A DNA stretch of 12,235 bases from Clostridiaceae bacterium (GTDB lineage Bacteria > Bacillota > Clostridia > Oscillospirales > Acutalibacteraceae). Made by a program: the position numbers and the translations under genes. Below are positions 1 to 7,711 of this stretch, piece after piece. Each line of letters starts with the position of its first letter. Position 1 is the first letter of the stretch. The DNA lies in NCBI GenBank assembly GCA_016292705.1, contig JAEDHZ010000026.1, forward strand, positions 1 to 12,235. Reading direction: 5' to 3'. Under the pieces are notes generated by a model that saw only the letters and a list, made by a program, of their open reading frames with translations, ran no database searches and was not told the origin of the DNA.

Positions 1-68
1 CCTTATCCGCTTATCCGGGGAAGGAACCGCAATACTGCTTTATGAAAGAAGAAAGGAACGGAGATAAT
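1..68 (+). other. Left edge, probable end of an upstream operon gene
   Basis: No promoter is visible in these 68 bases, so the first gene is probably co-transcribed with something upstream. Two frames could be the tail of a preceding gene: one stops at TGA 43-45 and another at TAA 65-67, two bases before the next start. Neither tail is recognisable, so no upstream gene is named. Confidence 0.3.
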
Positions 69-1514
69 ATGCAATATGATGTTGCTGTGATCGGCGCAGG
101 AGTATGCGGTGCGCTCATCACAAGAGAGCTTTCAAAGCTTGAACTCAAAATCGTAATGCTTGAAAAATTCAGCGATATTTCCATGGGTACTTCAAAGGCG
201 AACAGTGCCATTGTTCATGCCGGATTCGATGCGGAAACGGGCTCGCTCAAAGCGAAGCTCAATGTTCAGGGTGCGTCCCTCATGGCGTACTACTGCAACA
301 AGCTTTCCGTACCGTATAAAAACATCGGCTCGCTTGTTGTTGCTTATTCATGGGATGATATGCAGACGCTTGAAGTCCTTTTTGAAAGGGGCTTTGAAAA
401 CGGTGTTCCCAATATGGAAATCATCAGCCAGGAAAGGCTGCGTGAAATGGAGCCGTATATCAGCGAAAAGGCGATCGGCGCACTCTGGGCGCCCACAGCC
501 GGAATTGTCAGTCCCTATGAGCTTGCCATTGCCGCAACGGAGAACGCCTGTCTCAACGGCGCAAGGGTAAAGCGCAACAGCGGTGTTTTTGACATCGAAT
601 ATAAGGATGACCTTTTCTTCATTACCACTGCCTCGGGTGTTATCAAATCAAAATATATTATTAACTGTGCAGGTGTTTTCGCTGATCAGATTGCAAACAT
701 GATCGGCGATACCTCGTTCAAGATTATACCCCGTAAGGGAGAATACTATCTTCTTGACAAAAACGAGAGCAAGATGGTCAACCATGTTCTTTTCCATTGT
801 CCTTCAAAAATGGGCAAGGGTATCCTTGTTACCCCAACCGCACACGGAAATGTGCTCATGGGACCGACTGCAATTGACCTTGACTTCAACAGTAAACTCG
901 ATGTTGACACAACAATTGAAGGACTTGATGCAGTAAAGCAGGCAGTAAGGGATGTTATTCCGAACCTGACAACACGCAATGCCATCACCTCATTTGCCGG
1001 TCTGCGCGCCCACATTTCAGGCGACAACAGCGACTTTGTCATTGAGCGCAGCAAGGCGAACGACAAGTTTATCAATGTTGCCGGAATTGAGTCGCCCGGC
1101 CTCACCGCCGCTCCTGCAATTGCAAGATATGTCGGCTCAATATTCCGTGAGATGGCTCCGCAGTATGAGCGCAAGAAGGATTTTGTTACAACAAGACCGG
1201 CTCCGATAAGAGTTAATGAGCTTTCCAAAGAGGAAAGGGCAGAACTCATCAAAAAGGATCCCCGTTACGGCAGAATCATCTGCCGCTGTGAGGGTATCAC
1301 GGAGGGCGAGATTGTTGACGCAATCAAGGCTCCCTGCGGTGCAAGAGATGTTGACGGAGTCAAGAGAAGAACAAGAGCCGGAATGGGAAGATGTCAGTCC
1401 GGATTCTGCGGCTCAAAGGTTGTTGAAATTCTTTCCCGTGAGCTTGGAGTTCCGATGAATCAGGTTACCAAGCACGGCAACGGTTCAAAGATTCTTTTCC
1501 AGAAAACGAAGTGA
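69..1514 (+). CDS. FAD-dependent glycerol-3-phosphate dehydrogenase-like oxidoreductase with BFD-like [2Fe-2S] domain
   Basis: A 481-aa cytoplasmic or membrane-peripheral flavoenzyme of the DAO/GlpA-LhgO family, expected to oxidise glycerol 3-phosphate or a related hydroxyacid. The N-terminal Rossmann FAD motif GAGVCG is at residues 9-14 with an acidic strand end (VMLEKF) further on, and the DAO fold runs to about residue 370. The C-terminal domain carries CRC (Cys405, Cys407) and CQSGFC (Cys442, Cys447), the BFD-like [2Fe-2S] pattern found in anaerobic GlpA proteins. ATG 69 is chosen over the in-frame ATG 42 because GGAG at 60-63 lies five bases upstream of it and the protein then starts right at the FAD fold. 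It is followed within 11 bases by a second flavoprotein gene and then DUF1667, the usual triad in Thermotogae and Clostridia. The family call is secure; the substrate (glycerol 3-phosphate versus L-2-hydroxyglutarate or another) is inferred. Confidence 0.85.
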   Translation: MQYDVAVIGAGVCGALITRELSKLELKIVMLEKFSDISMGTSKANSAIVHAGFDAETGSLKAKLNVQGASLMAYYCNKLSVPYKNIGSLVVAYSWDDMQTLEVLFERGFENGVPNMEIISQERLREMEPYISEKAIGALWAPTAGIVSPYELAIAATENACLNGARVKRNSGVFDIEYKDDLFFITTASGVIKSKYIINCAGVFADQIANMIGDTSFKIIPRKGEYYLLDKNESKMVNHVLFHCPSKMGKGILVTPTAHGNVLMGPTAIDLDFNSKLDVDTTIEGLDAVKQAVRDVIPNLTTRNAITSFAGLRAHISGDNSDFVIERSKANDKFINVAGIESPGLTAAPAIARYVGSIFREMAPQYERKKDFVTTRPAPIRVNELSKEERAELIKKDPRYGRIICRCEGITEGEIVDAIKAPCGARDVDGVKRRTRAGMGRCQSGFCGSKVVEILSRELGVPMNQVTKHGNGSKILFQKTK

Positions 1515-1524
1515 GGTGAAAATA

Positions 1525-2781
1525 ATGCTGAAATACGATCTCGTTGTAATCGGCGGAGGTCCTGCCGGAATGGCTGCCGCACTCAAAGCAAAGGAATGCG
1601 GCGTCAAAAAGATTATCATTCTTGAAAGAGCCGAAACACTCGGCGGTATTCTTGAGCAGTGTATCCACACGGGCTTCGGACTGCATTATTTCGGAGAGGA
1701 GCTTTCCGGCCCCGAATACGCCGCTCGCTTCATTGAACTGGTTAAAGAAACCGATATCGTCGTCAAGGTCGATACCATGGTTACAGAAATAAGAACAGGA
1801 AACACAGTTATTGCAACAAACAAATCCGACGGTCTGCTTGAAATTTCAGCAACTGCCATTGTTCTTGCAATGGGCTGCCGTGAAAGGCCGAGAGGTGCGC
1901 TGGACATTCCCGGTTCCCGTGCTTCCGGCATCATGACCGCAGGAACGGCGCAGAAATATGTCAACATTGACGGCTATATGCCGGGCAAAAAGATTGTTAT
2001 TCTCGGCTCGGGCGATATCGGTCTTATCATGGCGCGCCGTATGACGCTTGAGGGTGCAAAGGTTGAAATGGTCTGCGAGCTTATGCCGTATTCCGGCGGT
2101 CTCACAAGAAACATTGTTCAGTGTCTTGAAGACCTCGGAATTCCGCTGAAGCTTTCCTGCACTGTCATCAAGACTCACGGCATTGAACGCCTTGAAGGCG
2201 TAACAATTGCAAATGTTGACGAAAACCGCCGTCCCATCCCCGGAACGGAACAGTTTGTTGAATGTGATACGCTCTTGCTTTCCGTCGGACTCATCCCGGA
2301 AAACGAGCTGACAAGAATGGCAGGCATCATCATTGACCCGGTCACAAACGGCGCAGTTGTTGACGAAAACCGCCAGACAAACCGCCCCGGTGTTTTTGCC
2401 TGCGGCAATGTTCTGCAGGTGCATGACCTTGTTGACTATGTTACGCTTGAAAGCCAGATTGCAGGCGAGGGCGCAGCAAAGTATATTCTTTCAAAAAATC
2501 GCCGCCGCACCTTCAGGTATGTTCAGACAAAGGCCGGAAAAGGCGTCCGCTATGTTGTTCCGCAGAACATTTCCGTTGACACGGACGATGATGTCAAGCT
2601 CTATTTCAGGGTTTGCGATGTCTACCGCAACGCAAAGGTAACCGTAAAGAGCGCAGACAAGGTTATATATTCAAAGAAAAAGCCCAAGCTTTGCCCCGGC
2701 GAAATGGAATATGTTGTTGTTAAAAAGGATGACATAGCCTCGCTCGACAAAAGAGAGCTTGTTGTTTCAGCGGAGGTGTAA
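1525..2781 (+). CDS. FAD/NAD(P)-dependent pyridine nucleotide-disulfide-type oxidoreductase, partner of the GlpA-like enzyme
   Basis: A 418-aa flavoprotein with two Rossmann motifs: GGGPAG at residues 10-15 for FAD, and GSGDIG at about 161-166 for NAD(P). A third FAD-contacting motif, GVFACGNV, is near residue 295, followed by HDLVDYVTLESQIAGEGA, typical of the clade encoded beside GlpA-like dehydrogenases and DUF1667. No CxxxxC redox-active disulfide is seen next to the FAD site; a single Cys lies in LGGILEQC. It probably passes electrons between the dehydrogenase and NAD(P)H or another carrier. The ORF stays open back to GTG 1516, but ATG 1525 is preferred because GAGGTGA (1513-1519), which overlaps the previous stop codon, sits five bases upstream. 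That overlap suggests translational coupling. The family is clear; the exact electron acceptor is inferred. Confidence 0.85.
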   Translation: MLKYDLVVIGGGPAGMAAALKAKECGVKKIIILERAETLGGILEQCIHTGFGLHYFGEELSGPEYAARFIELVKETDIVVKVDTMVTEIRTGNTVIATNKSDGLLEISATAIVLAMGCRERPRGALDIPGSRASGIMTAGTAQKYVNIDGYMPGKKIVILGSGDIGLIMARRMTLEGAKVEMVCELMPYSGGLTRNIVQCLEDLGIPLKLSCTVIKTHGIERLEGVTIANVDENRRPIPGTEQFVECDTLLLSVGLIPENELTRMAGIIIDPVTNGAVVDENRQTNRPGVFACGNVLQVHDLVDYVTLESQIAGEGAAKYILSKNRRRTFRYVQTKAGKGVRYVVPQNISVDTDDDVKLYFRVCDVYRNAKVTVKSADKVIYSKKKPKLCPGEMEYVVVKKDDIASLDKRELVVSAEV

Positions 2782-2785
2782 GACA

Positions 2786-3145
2786 ATGAAAAGAGAACTT
2801 GTTTGCGTATCCTGCCCGATAGGCTGTGCCCTTTCGGTTGAGCTTTCCGAGGACGGAAAGGAAGTTTTGTCCGTTTCCGGAAACACCTGCAAGCGTGGCG
2901 ACAAATATGCAAAGGACGAATGCACCAATCCCGTCCGTATGTTGACCTCAACCATGAAGGTCAACGGCGGAAACCATCCAGTAATCCCCGTCAAGACATC
3001 CGCTCCGATACCAAAAGGCATGATGTTTAAGTGCATGGAGGCAATTAACAACGAGGTTGTTGATGCACCGATAAAAATCGGAGAGGTACTTATCAGCAAT
3101 GTTTGCGACACGGGTGTTGACATTGTTGCAACAAACGAAATGTAA
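2786..3145 (+). CDS. DUF1667 domain protein, four-cysteine accessory of the G3P dehydrogenase operon
   Basis: A 119-aa protein with an N-terminal CVSCPIGC motif (Cys7, Cys10, Cys14) followed by TCKRG (Cys35), the hallmark of DUF1667; the remainder (NPVRMLTSTMKVNGG, then PVKTSAPIPK) also fits the family. The four cysteines probably bind an Fe-S cluster or zinc, and the protein is normally found as the third gene beside the two flavoproteins, so an electron-transfer subunit role is likely but not proven. ATG 2786 is nine bases after GGAGG (2772-2776), which lies inside the end of the preceding gene (stop 2779-2781). An in-frame upstream ATG at 2759 would overlap that gene and lacks a binding site. 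The length is normal for the family. Confidence 0.85.
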   Translation: MKRELVCVSCPIGCALSVELSEDGKEVLSVSGNTCKRGDKYAKDECTNPVRMLTSTMKVNGGNHPVIPVKTSAPIPKGMMFKCMEAINNEVVDAPIKIGEVLISNVCDTGVDIVATNEM

Positions 3146-3148
3146 TTG

Positions 3149-3186
3149 CAAACAAAATTTTATGGCGGCTCTTGCCGCCTTGTTTG
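3149..3186 (+). terminator. Two-part hairpin between DUF1667 and transporter genes (partial terminator or processing element)
   Basis: GGCGGC 3164-3169 pairs perfectly with GCCGCC 3174-3179 across the loop TCTT, and CAAACAA 3149-3155 pairs with TTGTTTG 3180-3186 outside it, leaving a one-sided bulge of eight bases. The run after the inner stem is only moderately T-rich, so read-through to the transporter gene is likely. It may set the expression ratio between the oxidoreductase genes and the transporter gene. Confidence 0.5.
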
Positions 3187-3208
3187 AAGTATAAAAGGAG
3201 AAAATTTA

Positions 3209-4552
3209 ATGGTAGAATCAAAACTTCAGAAAAAGACCTCCGGCTTCAAGCTGTGGCTTCTTGTCTGGGGACTCGGCCTTGCCGGTCAGATTTGTTGGAA
3301 CATGGAAAACCAATGGTTCAACACATTTGTCTATTCAAAAATTGCAAAAGATCCGTCAATAATAACGGGAATGCTCATCTGCAGCGCAGCCGCAACAACC
3401 TTTGCAACCTTCTTCTTCGGAACATGGGCTGACCGCACAGGAAAGCGGCGTGTGTTCATCTCCGTGGGCTATATACTCTGGGGAATTTTCACCATTTCTT
3501 TCGGAATGACGGAGTTTATAAGTAAATCCCATTATCTTGTTGCGGCCATTGCCGTTGTTGCCGCCGATACTGTTATGAGCTTCTTCGGCTCAATGGGTAA
3601 CGACGCCGGCTTCAACACATGGACAAACGATATGATGACGAACAAAAACCGCGGTCAGATTGGTGCTGCTCTTGCAACTCAGCCCGTTCTCGGAACAATT
3701 CTCGGAACGGTTGTTGGCGGTTTGCTTGTTGGCGAAAACGACAACTACATGCGCCTTTTTGTTGTGATGGGTGTTTTTGTAATCATCTTCGGTATCCTCT
3801 CAATGTTCACAATGAGCAAGGGCGACGATGTTGAGCCGTCCGTCAGAGGCTCGTTTTCAAAACAGTTTTTGAGCGTTTTCAATTTCAGGCAGTTCTTCAA
3901 ACTCAGGGAGCTTGTCTGGGTCAACATCATGGTTTCGGTGTTCTTCATCGGTTTCAATGTGTATTTTGCCTATATGGGTAACTACATTATCCATTATCTC
4001 GGCTACACTGCGGACATGATGGGCATAATTGAAGCTGTTCCGCTTGTTCTTGCAATGCTCACTGCCATTCCGCTTTCAAGCCTTATTAACAAAAACAAGA
4101 ATATTCCGATAACCTTTTTTGCAATCGTTGTCAACATCATCGGCTTGCTTGTCATTGCGCCGATTAAGGCGGAGAATGTTGACAGCAGTCAGATTTTCAA
4201 CCTCAGAATATGGCTCGGCATTTTCCTCGTTGGTGTCGGATATGTTGCAATTCTTCAGGTCACAAAGGTCTGGACAAAGCAGCTTTATCCCAAGGACAGC
4301 AAGGGACAGTTTGAGGGAATATGGATCCTCTTCTTTGTTCTCATCCCGATGATCGGCGGCTCGCTTATCGGAGAAGCCGTTGTCAAAACAAGTGGCGAAA
4401 CATTCATTGATGCTGCCAGCGGACAGACGCAGTATATTCCAAACGGTAATATCTTCTTTGTCGGTGCGGCGGTCATACTGCTGACTGTTATTCCGGCGCT
4501 GTTTGCTGCAAAGCACTTCAAAAAGAGAATTGCTTCGACGGAAGAAAAGTAA
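3209..4552 (+). CDS. MFS transporter, GPH/MelB-like sugar or polyol:cation symporter family
   Basis: A 447-aa integral membrane protein with about twelve hydrophobic segments. Between the second and third segments it has GTWADRTGKRR, matching the MFS loop motif G-x3-D-R-x-G-x-K-R, and a second conserved stretch (NDMMTNKNRGQIGA) resembles the GPH symporter group. The C-terminus is short and basic (KHFKKRIASTEEK), presumably cytoplasmic. ATG 3209 has AGGAG at 3196-3200, eight bases upstream. The gene follows the oxidoreductase triad after 63 bases with no clear promoter of its own, and a strong terminator comes after it, so it most likely ends the operon and imports the compound that the triad oxidises. 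Glycerol, glycerol 3-phosphate, a glycoside or a sugar acid are all possible; the sequence does not decide. Confidence 0.8.
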   Translation: MVESKLQKKTSGFKLWLLVWGLGLAGQICWNMENQWFNTFVYSKIAKDPSIITGMLICSAAATTFATFFFGTWADRTGKRRVFISVGYILWGIFTISFGMTEFISKSHYLVAAIAVVAADTVMSFFGSMGNDAGFNTWTNDMMTNKNRGQIGAALATQPVLGTILGTVVGGLLVGENDNYMRLFVVMGVFVIIFGILSMFTMSKGDDVEPSVRGSFSKQFLSVFNFRQFFKLRELVWVNIMVSVFFIGFNVYFAYMGNYIIHYLGYTADMMGIIEAVPLVLAMLTAIPLSSLINKNKNIPITFFAIVVNIIGLLVIAPIKAENVDSSQIFNLRIWLGIFLVGVGYVAILQVTKVWTKQLYPKDSKGQFEGIWILFFVLIPMIGGSLIGEAVVKTSGETFIDAASGQTQYIPNGNIFFVGAAVILLTVIPALFAAKHFKKRIASTEEK

Positions 4553-4572
4553 AATAAGAGAGTTTTTATATT

Positions 4573-4615
4573 GCCGCATCCGGTTCAAAGCAGCCGGATG
4601 CGGCGATTTTGTTTT
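4573..4615 (+). terminator. Rho-independent terminator of the oxidoreductase/transporter operon
   Basis: An 11-bp perfect stem, GCCGCATCCGG 4573-4583 with CCGGATGCGGC 4594-4604, has a 10-base loop and is followed by a T-rich tail (gattttgtttt). It starts 21 bases after the transporter stop codon. Confidence 0.92.
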
Positions 4616-4628
4616 GATGAAATTTTCC

Positions 4629-4657
4629 TTGCCTTTGGGGCATTGTTGTGGTATCAT
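4629..4657 (+). promoter_or_regulatory. Sigma-A-type promoter for the ornithine cyclodeaminase-like operon
   Basis: TTGCCT (4629-4634), a 17-base spacer and TATCAT (4652-4657) match the vegetative consensus well. It lies just after the upstream terminator. The transcription start would be near 4663-4665, giving a leader of about 195 bases. Confidence 0.7.
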
Positions 4658-4663
4658 TAGCAA

Positions 4664-4857
4664 AACAAAATGAATCGGTCACCTCCTGAAGTTCAGGTTG
4701 TTTTGAGCCGACCCGGATTTGAAGTCAGCTTTCAGAAATCTGTTCGGGAATCATTCCTGATTTCAAGGAACCCCGGGCAAAATTGCAGTGAAATGTTTGA
4801 AAGATGAAGCGTTGTTCAATTTGTCAGAGGTAACCGATTGGTAAAGCAGGTGGATTT
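4664..4857 (+). promoter_or_regulatory. Long, probably structured 5' leader (candidate cis-regulatory RNA)
   Basis: Several complementary segments can be read by eye. TCGGT 4675-4679 pairs with GCCGA 4707-4711 and encloses a perfect CCTGAA/TTCAGG hairpin (4685-4697). CCCG 4712-4715 plus GATTT 4716-4720 pair with AAATC 4736-4740 plus CGGG 4745-4748. The same CGGG could instead pair with CCCG 4772-4775, and GGAAT/ATTCC (4747-4757) is another small hairpin, so mutually exclusive folds are possible. The leader does not match a riboswitch class I recognise and contains no poly-T terminator. The coding start follows AGGTGG (4848-4853). Alternatively, it is simply a long untranslated region. Confidence 0.4.
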
Positions 4858-5946
4858 ATGTTCAAATTGCCAATCTACACAGCACCGGATTTTTCAAAGG
4901 AGCCTTTTTTGTCCTTTCCCGATGTCAGAACCGAAAAAGCCGGTGACGGATTTATTCCGGAGAATTTTTATGCAACAACAATTTTTCCGGAGTATTTCAA
5001 AATCAACGGTGAATGGAAACTGCTCACAAAAAGCAGAATGGACTGCTCGGTAGTTATCCGTGACGGTATGCCGCACGCTGTTGAAATGCGCAACATCAAA
5101 GAGGGCGACGATGTTGTTGTCGGCCGTACCGATGACGGAACGAACGGTGTTTTTGTTCATTGCGACGGATTCCATGAAGACGGCGGAGTTGAAAATTCAA
5201 GCCAGAGCTTTGCCTTTCGCCAGGGACAGTCGAGGGAAACCTCATATTCAAAGGACTATGACAAGCTTTATGAAATTCTTCGCCATGACCGTAACCACGG
5301 AAAAATTGTCTGGGTGCTCGGTCCGGCGTGTGCATTCGACAAGGATTCACGCAAGGCGATGGCAGACCTCATTGACAACGGCTATTGCCACGCACTTTTT
5401 GCCGGCAATGCCCTTGCAACGCATGACATGGAGGCTGACCGCTTCAACACTGCCCTCGGTCAGGATATATATTCAAAGGAAGTAACCTTCAACGGTCACT
5501 ATAACCACCTGCATCTGATTAACCTTGTCAGGAAAGCCGGAGGGGTGAAAAACTATATTGAGCAAAACGATGTTAAAACGGGCGTTATGAGCGCCCTTGT
5601 CAGAAACAAAGTTCCCTTTGTTCTTGCCGGTTCAATCCGTGACGACGGCCCTCTGCCGGATGTTATCGGAAATGTCTATGACGCACAAAACGCAATGCGC
5701 AGGCACACCATGGAAGCAACAACGGTTATTGCCCTTGCAACTCAGCTTCATACCATTGCAACGGGCAACATGACTCCGTCTTATCAGCTCGTTGACGGCG
5801 TTATCAGACCGGTGTATTTCTATGTTGTTGATGTTTCTGAATTTGCGGTCAACAAGCTCAAGGACAGAGGCAGTCTCAGCGTCACCGGTGTTGTTACCAA
5901 TGTTCAGGACTTTGTTGTCAACATCAGCAAAAACCTTGTCGGGTGA
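4858..5946 (+). CDS. Archaeal-type ornithine cyclodeaminase-like protein (TIGR00300, LOR/SDH domain family)
   Basis: A 362-aa soluble protein of the TIGR00300 family, which includes archaeal ornithine cyclodeaminase and the C-terminal domain of cyanobacterial ArgZ/AgrE. Expected reaction: L-ornithine to L-proline plus ammonia, using bound NAD. Family signatures are clear: VLGPACAFDKDSR (about residues 153-165), AGNALATHDMEADRFNTALG (182-201), GHYNHLHLINLVRKAGG (213-229), LAGSIRDDGPLPDVIGNVYDAQ (257-277) and the closing DRGSLSVTGVVTNVQ (336-350). The N-terminal 125 residues form the LOR/SDH-type domain. No arginine dihydrolase domain is attached, so it is the stand-alone form. ATG 4858 follows AGGTGG (4848-4853) by four bases. 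It is the first gene after the promoter at 4629, with a YfcC-type transporter 58 bases downstream, which fits ornithine or arginine use. The family is highly probable; activity is inferred from family members. Confidence 0.82.
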   Translation: MFKLPIYTAPDFSKEPFLSFPDVRTEKAGDGFIPENFYATTIFPEYFKINGEWKLLTKSRMDCSVVIRDGMPHAVEMRNIKEGDDVVVGRTDDGTNGVFVHCDGFHEDGGVENSSQSFAFRQGQSRETSYSKDYDKLYEILRHDRNHGKIVWVLGPACAFDKDSRKAMADLIDNGYCHALFAGNALATHDMEADRFNTALGQDIYSKEVTFNGHYNHLHLINLVRKAGGVKNYIEQNDVKTGVMSALVRNKVPFVLAGSIRDDGPLPDVIGNVYDAQNAMRRHTMEATTVIALATQLHTIATGNMTPSYQLVDGVIRPVYFYVVDVSEFAVNKLKDRGSLSVTGVVTNVQDFVVNISKNLVG

Positions 5947-5967
5947 ATGATTCAGATAATTTCCGAG

Positions 5968-5981
5968 CCTGAAGGTTCAGG
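5968..5981 (+). repeat. CCTGAA-GG-TTCAGG palindrome between enzyme and transporter genes
   Basis: CCTGAA 5968-5973 and TTCAGG 5976-5981 form a perfect dyad with a 2-base centre. The same arms with a 1-base centre occur in the operon leader at 4685-4697. It could be a hairpin in the message or a repeated protein-binding site. Confidence 0.45.
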
Positions 5982-6004
5982 ACGGTTAAAAGGAGTTGAA
6001 AAAA

Positions 6005-7654
6005 GTGTCAGAAAAAACAAAGGAAATCTCAACCGAAAACAAAAATTCCTCCGCAGGACTCCAACTAAACAAAAAATCAATAATTGCAATATGTGTTCTG
6101 CTGACAGCTATTCTCATTTTTGCCGGCGTCCTCACTCAGGTGATGCCCCGTGGCGAATACTACACATATCCGGAAAACACATATCTGCTTTCGGACGGAA
6201 ACTATGTTACACTTGAAAACAGCGAGGAATACATTATAGACAAAACGCAGAGTGTTACTCAAAGCGAGTATCTCCTGAAGCTCTCCTCACTCGGCCACGG
6301 AATAAAGGTTGTCAAAAGTTTTGACGGAATTGACCTTTCATCAGCGGAAGATGTGAGCAAAAGGATAATTGACGGAACTTATCACACCTCGGACTACAAG
6401 CTGCCGCTTTGGAAGATTCCGGCATCAATTTTTCTTGTGTTCGGCTCGGATAATGCAGTTACGGGTGTTGCAATCATACTGTTTATTGTTCTGATAGGAG
6501 GAACTTTCCTGATTCTTGATGAGCAGGGAATACTCAAATATATCATGGCGGTAATTATCAGAAGGTTTGAAAAAAAGAAGTATGCTCTTTTGTGCATCAT
6601 CATTTTTGTGTGTATGCTTCTTAGCTCAACCGCCGGAATTCTTGAGGAATCCGTAACGCTTGTTCCTATTGCGGTTGCAATTTCGCTTGCCCTCGGCTGG
6701 GACTCGCTTGTCGGCCTTTCAATAAGCCTTGTTGCGGTTGCTTTCGGCTTCACCGCCGCAACATTCAACCCGTTCAATGTTGTCACCGTTCAAAAGCTTG
6801 CCGGAATCCCCGTCTTTTCCGGATTGTGGCTGAGAATTGTTATGTTTGTTCTGGTCTATTCAGTGCTTGCAGGCTTTGTTGTGCTTTACGCAAGAAAGAT
6901 TGAAAAAAATCCGCAAAAGAGCCTTTGCTATGAAAGCGACCGTGCATTGCGTGAAAAATTCTGCCTTGAAAATAACCAAGCTGTCACGGATGATACCAGA
7001 GTGAAAAAAGCAACACGGGCGTTTGTTCTTTGCGTTTGCGCCGTTGTTGTCTGCATTGTTCTTGATTTTTGCCTCGGGCTTTCCGGAATGCTTTCAATGC
7101 CGGGCATGGCGATTCTTTTCACAGTCGGCGGCCTTTCGGCAGGTTACCTTTCCGGACTTCGAGGAAAGGAGGTTTTCCGTGGCTTCTTGCGTGGAGTAAA
7201 AACCATTGCTCCGGCAATACCGTTGATTTTCTTCATCCTTGCAATCACATATATTCTTGATGAGGGCATGATAGTTCATACCATTCTCAACTATGTCTAC
7301 TCGCTCATAAGCGGACTTTCGCCGTATTCGGCAATACTGCTTCTGTTTGCATTTATAGTGGTGCTTGAATTTTTCATCGGTTCGGGAACGGCAAAGGCGT
7401 TTTTAATCATGCCGATTGTTGCTCCCCTTGCTCACCTTGTCGGAATATCCGGCAACAGCGTCGTTCTCACATTCTGCATGGGAGACGGATTCACAAATCT
7501 TCTTTATCCCACAAGCGGAATCATGATAATCGCAATCGGTCTTGTCAATGTTTCCTACGGAAAATGGCTGAAATTCACATGGAAGCTCTTCCTTGCCGAA
7601 GCGTTGCTCGCCGTTGCAATAATGCACTTTTCAATTTTCATCGGATACGCATAA
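6005..7654 (+). CDS. YfcC-family integral membrane transporter (basic amino acid/C4-dicarboxylate-type carrier)
   Basis: A 549-aa polytopic membrane protein of the YfcC family (related to DcuC and to arginine/ornithine antiporters). The first membrane segment is at about residues 26-47, followed by a long polar loop of about 90 residues (roughly 48-137) and then around ten more hydrophobic segments. Conserved-looking membrane motifs include STAGILEESVTLVPI, FGFTAATFNPFNVVTVQ and EFFIGSGTAKAFLIMPI. GTG 6005 is chosen: AAAGGAG ends at 5995, nine bases upstream, while TTG 5996 would touch the binding site. It is co-transcribed with the ornithine cyclodeaminase-like gene and followed by a terminator, so import of ornithine, arginine or another amino acid is likely. 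Substrate is an inference; dicarboxylates or peptides are alternatives. Confidence 0.78.
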   Translation: MSEKTKEISTENKNSSAGLQLNKKSIIAICVLLTAILIFAGVLTQVMPRGEYYTYPENTYLLSDGNYVTLENSEEYIIDKTQSVTQSEYLLKLSSLGHGIKVVKSFDGIDLSSAEDVSKRIIDGTYHTSDYKLPLWKIPASIFLVFGSDNAVTGVAIILFIVLIGGTFLILDEQGILKYIMAVIIRRFEKKKYALLCIIIFVCMLLSSTAGILEESVTLVPIAVAISLALGWDSLVGLSISLVAVAFGFTAATFNPFNVVTVQKLAGIPVFSGLWLRIVMFVLVYSVLAGFVVLYARKIEKNPQKSLCYESDRALREKFCLENNQAVTDDTRVKKATRAFVLCVCAVVVCIVLDFCLGLSGMLSMPGMAILFTVGGLSAGYLSGLRGKEVFRGFLRGVKTIAPAIPLIFFILAITYILDEGMIVHTILNYVYSLISGLSPYSAILLLFAFIVVLEFFIGSGTAKAFLIMPIVAPLAHLVGISGNSVVLTFCMGDGFTNLLYPTSGIMIIAIGLVNVSYGKWLKFTWKLFLAEALLAVAIMHFSIFIGYA

Positions 7655-7663
7655 CAAACCAAT

Positions 7664-7703
7664 GCCGTTTCAGACTTGAGAGTCGGAACGGCTTTTGCTT
7701 TTT
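7664..7703 (+). terminator. Rho-independent terminator after the YfcC-type gene
   Basis: GCCGTTTC 7664-7671 pairs with GGAACGGC 7685-7692 (one G.T wobble). An inner GACT/AGTC stem (7673-7676 with 7681-7684) and one bulged A complete a 12-bp stem with loop TGAG. The tail is TTTTGCTTTTT. It lies between two convergent genes, with the - strand gene ending at 7712. Confidence 0.85.
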
Positions 7704-7711
7704 GTGCGCAC

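Noticed and set aside
1846..2424. 192-aa open frame on the - strand opposite the second oxidoreductase
   Set aside because: It lies wholly antisense to a clearly conserved flavoprotein, has no recognisable domain and no plausible promoter; it is a codon-bias shadow, as are the other long opposite-strand frames at 4076-4663 and 746-1252.
4670..4807. A 45-codon open frame inside the ornithine cyclodeaminase leader, beginning MNRSPPEVQVVLSR
   Set aside because: No ribosome binding site precedes its ATG, which lies only a few bases after the predicted transcription start, and its sequence coincides with the stem-forming segments. It could be a leader peptide but there is no positive support.
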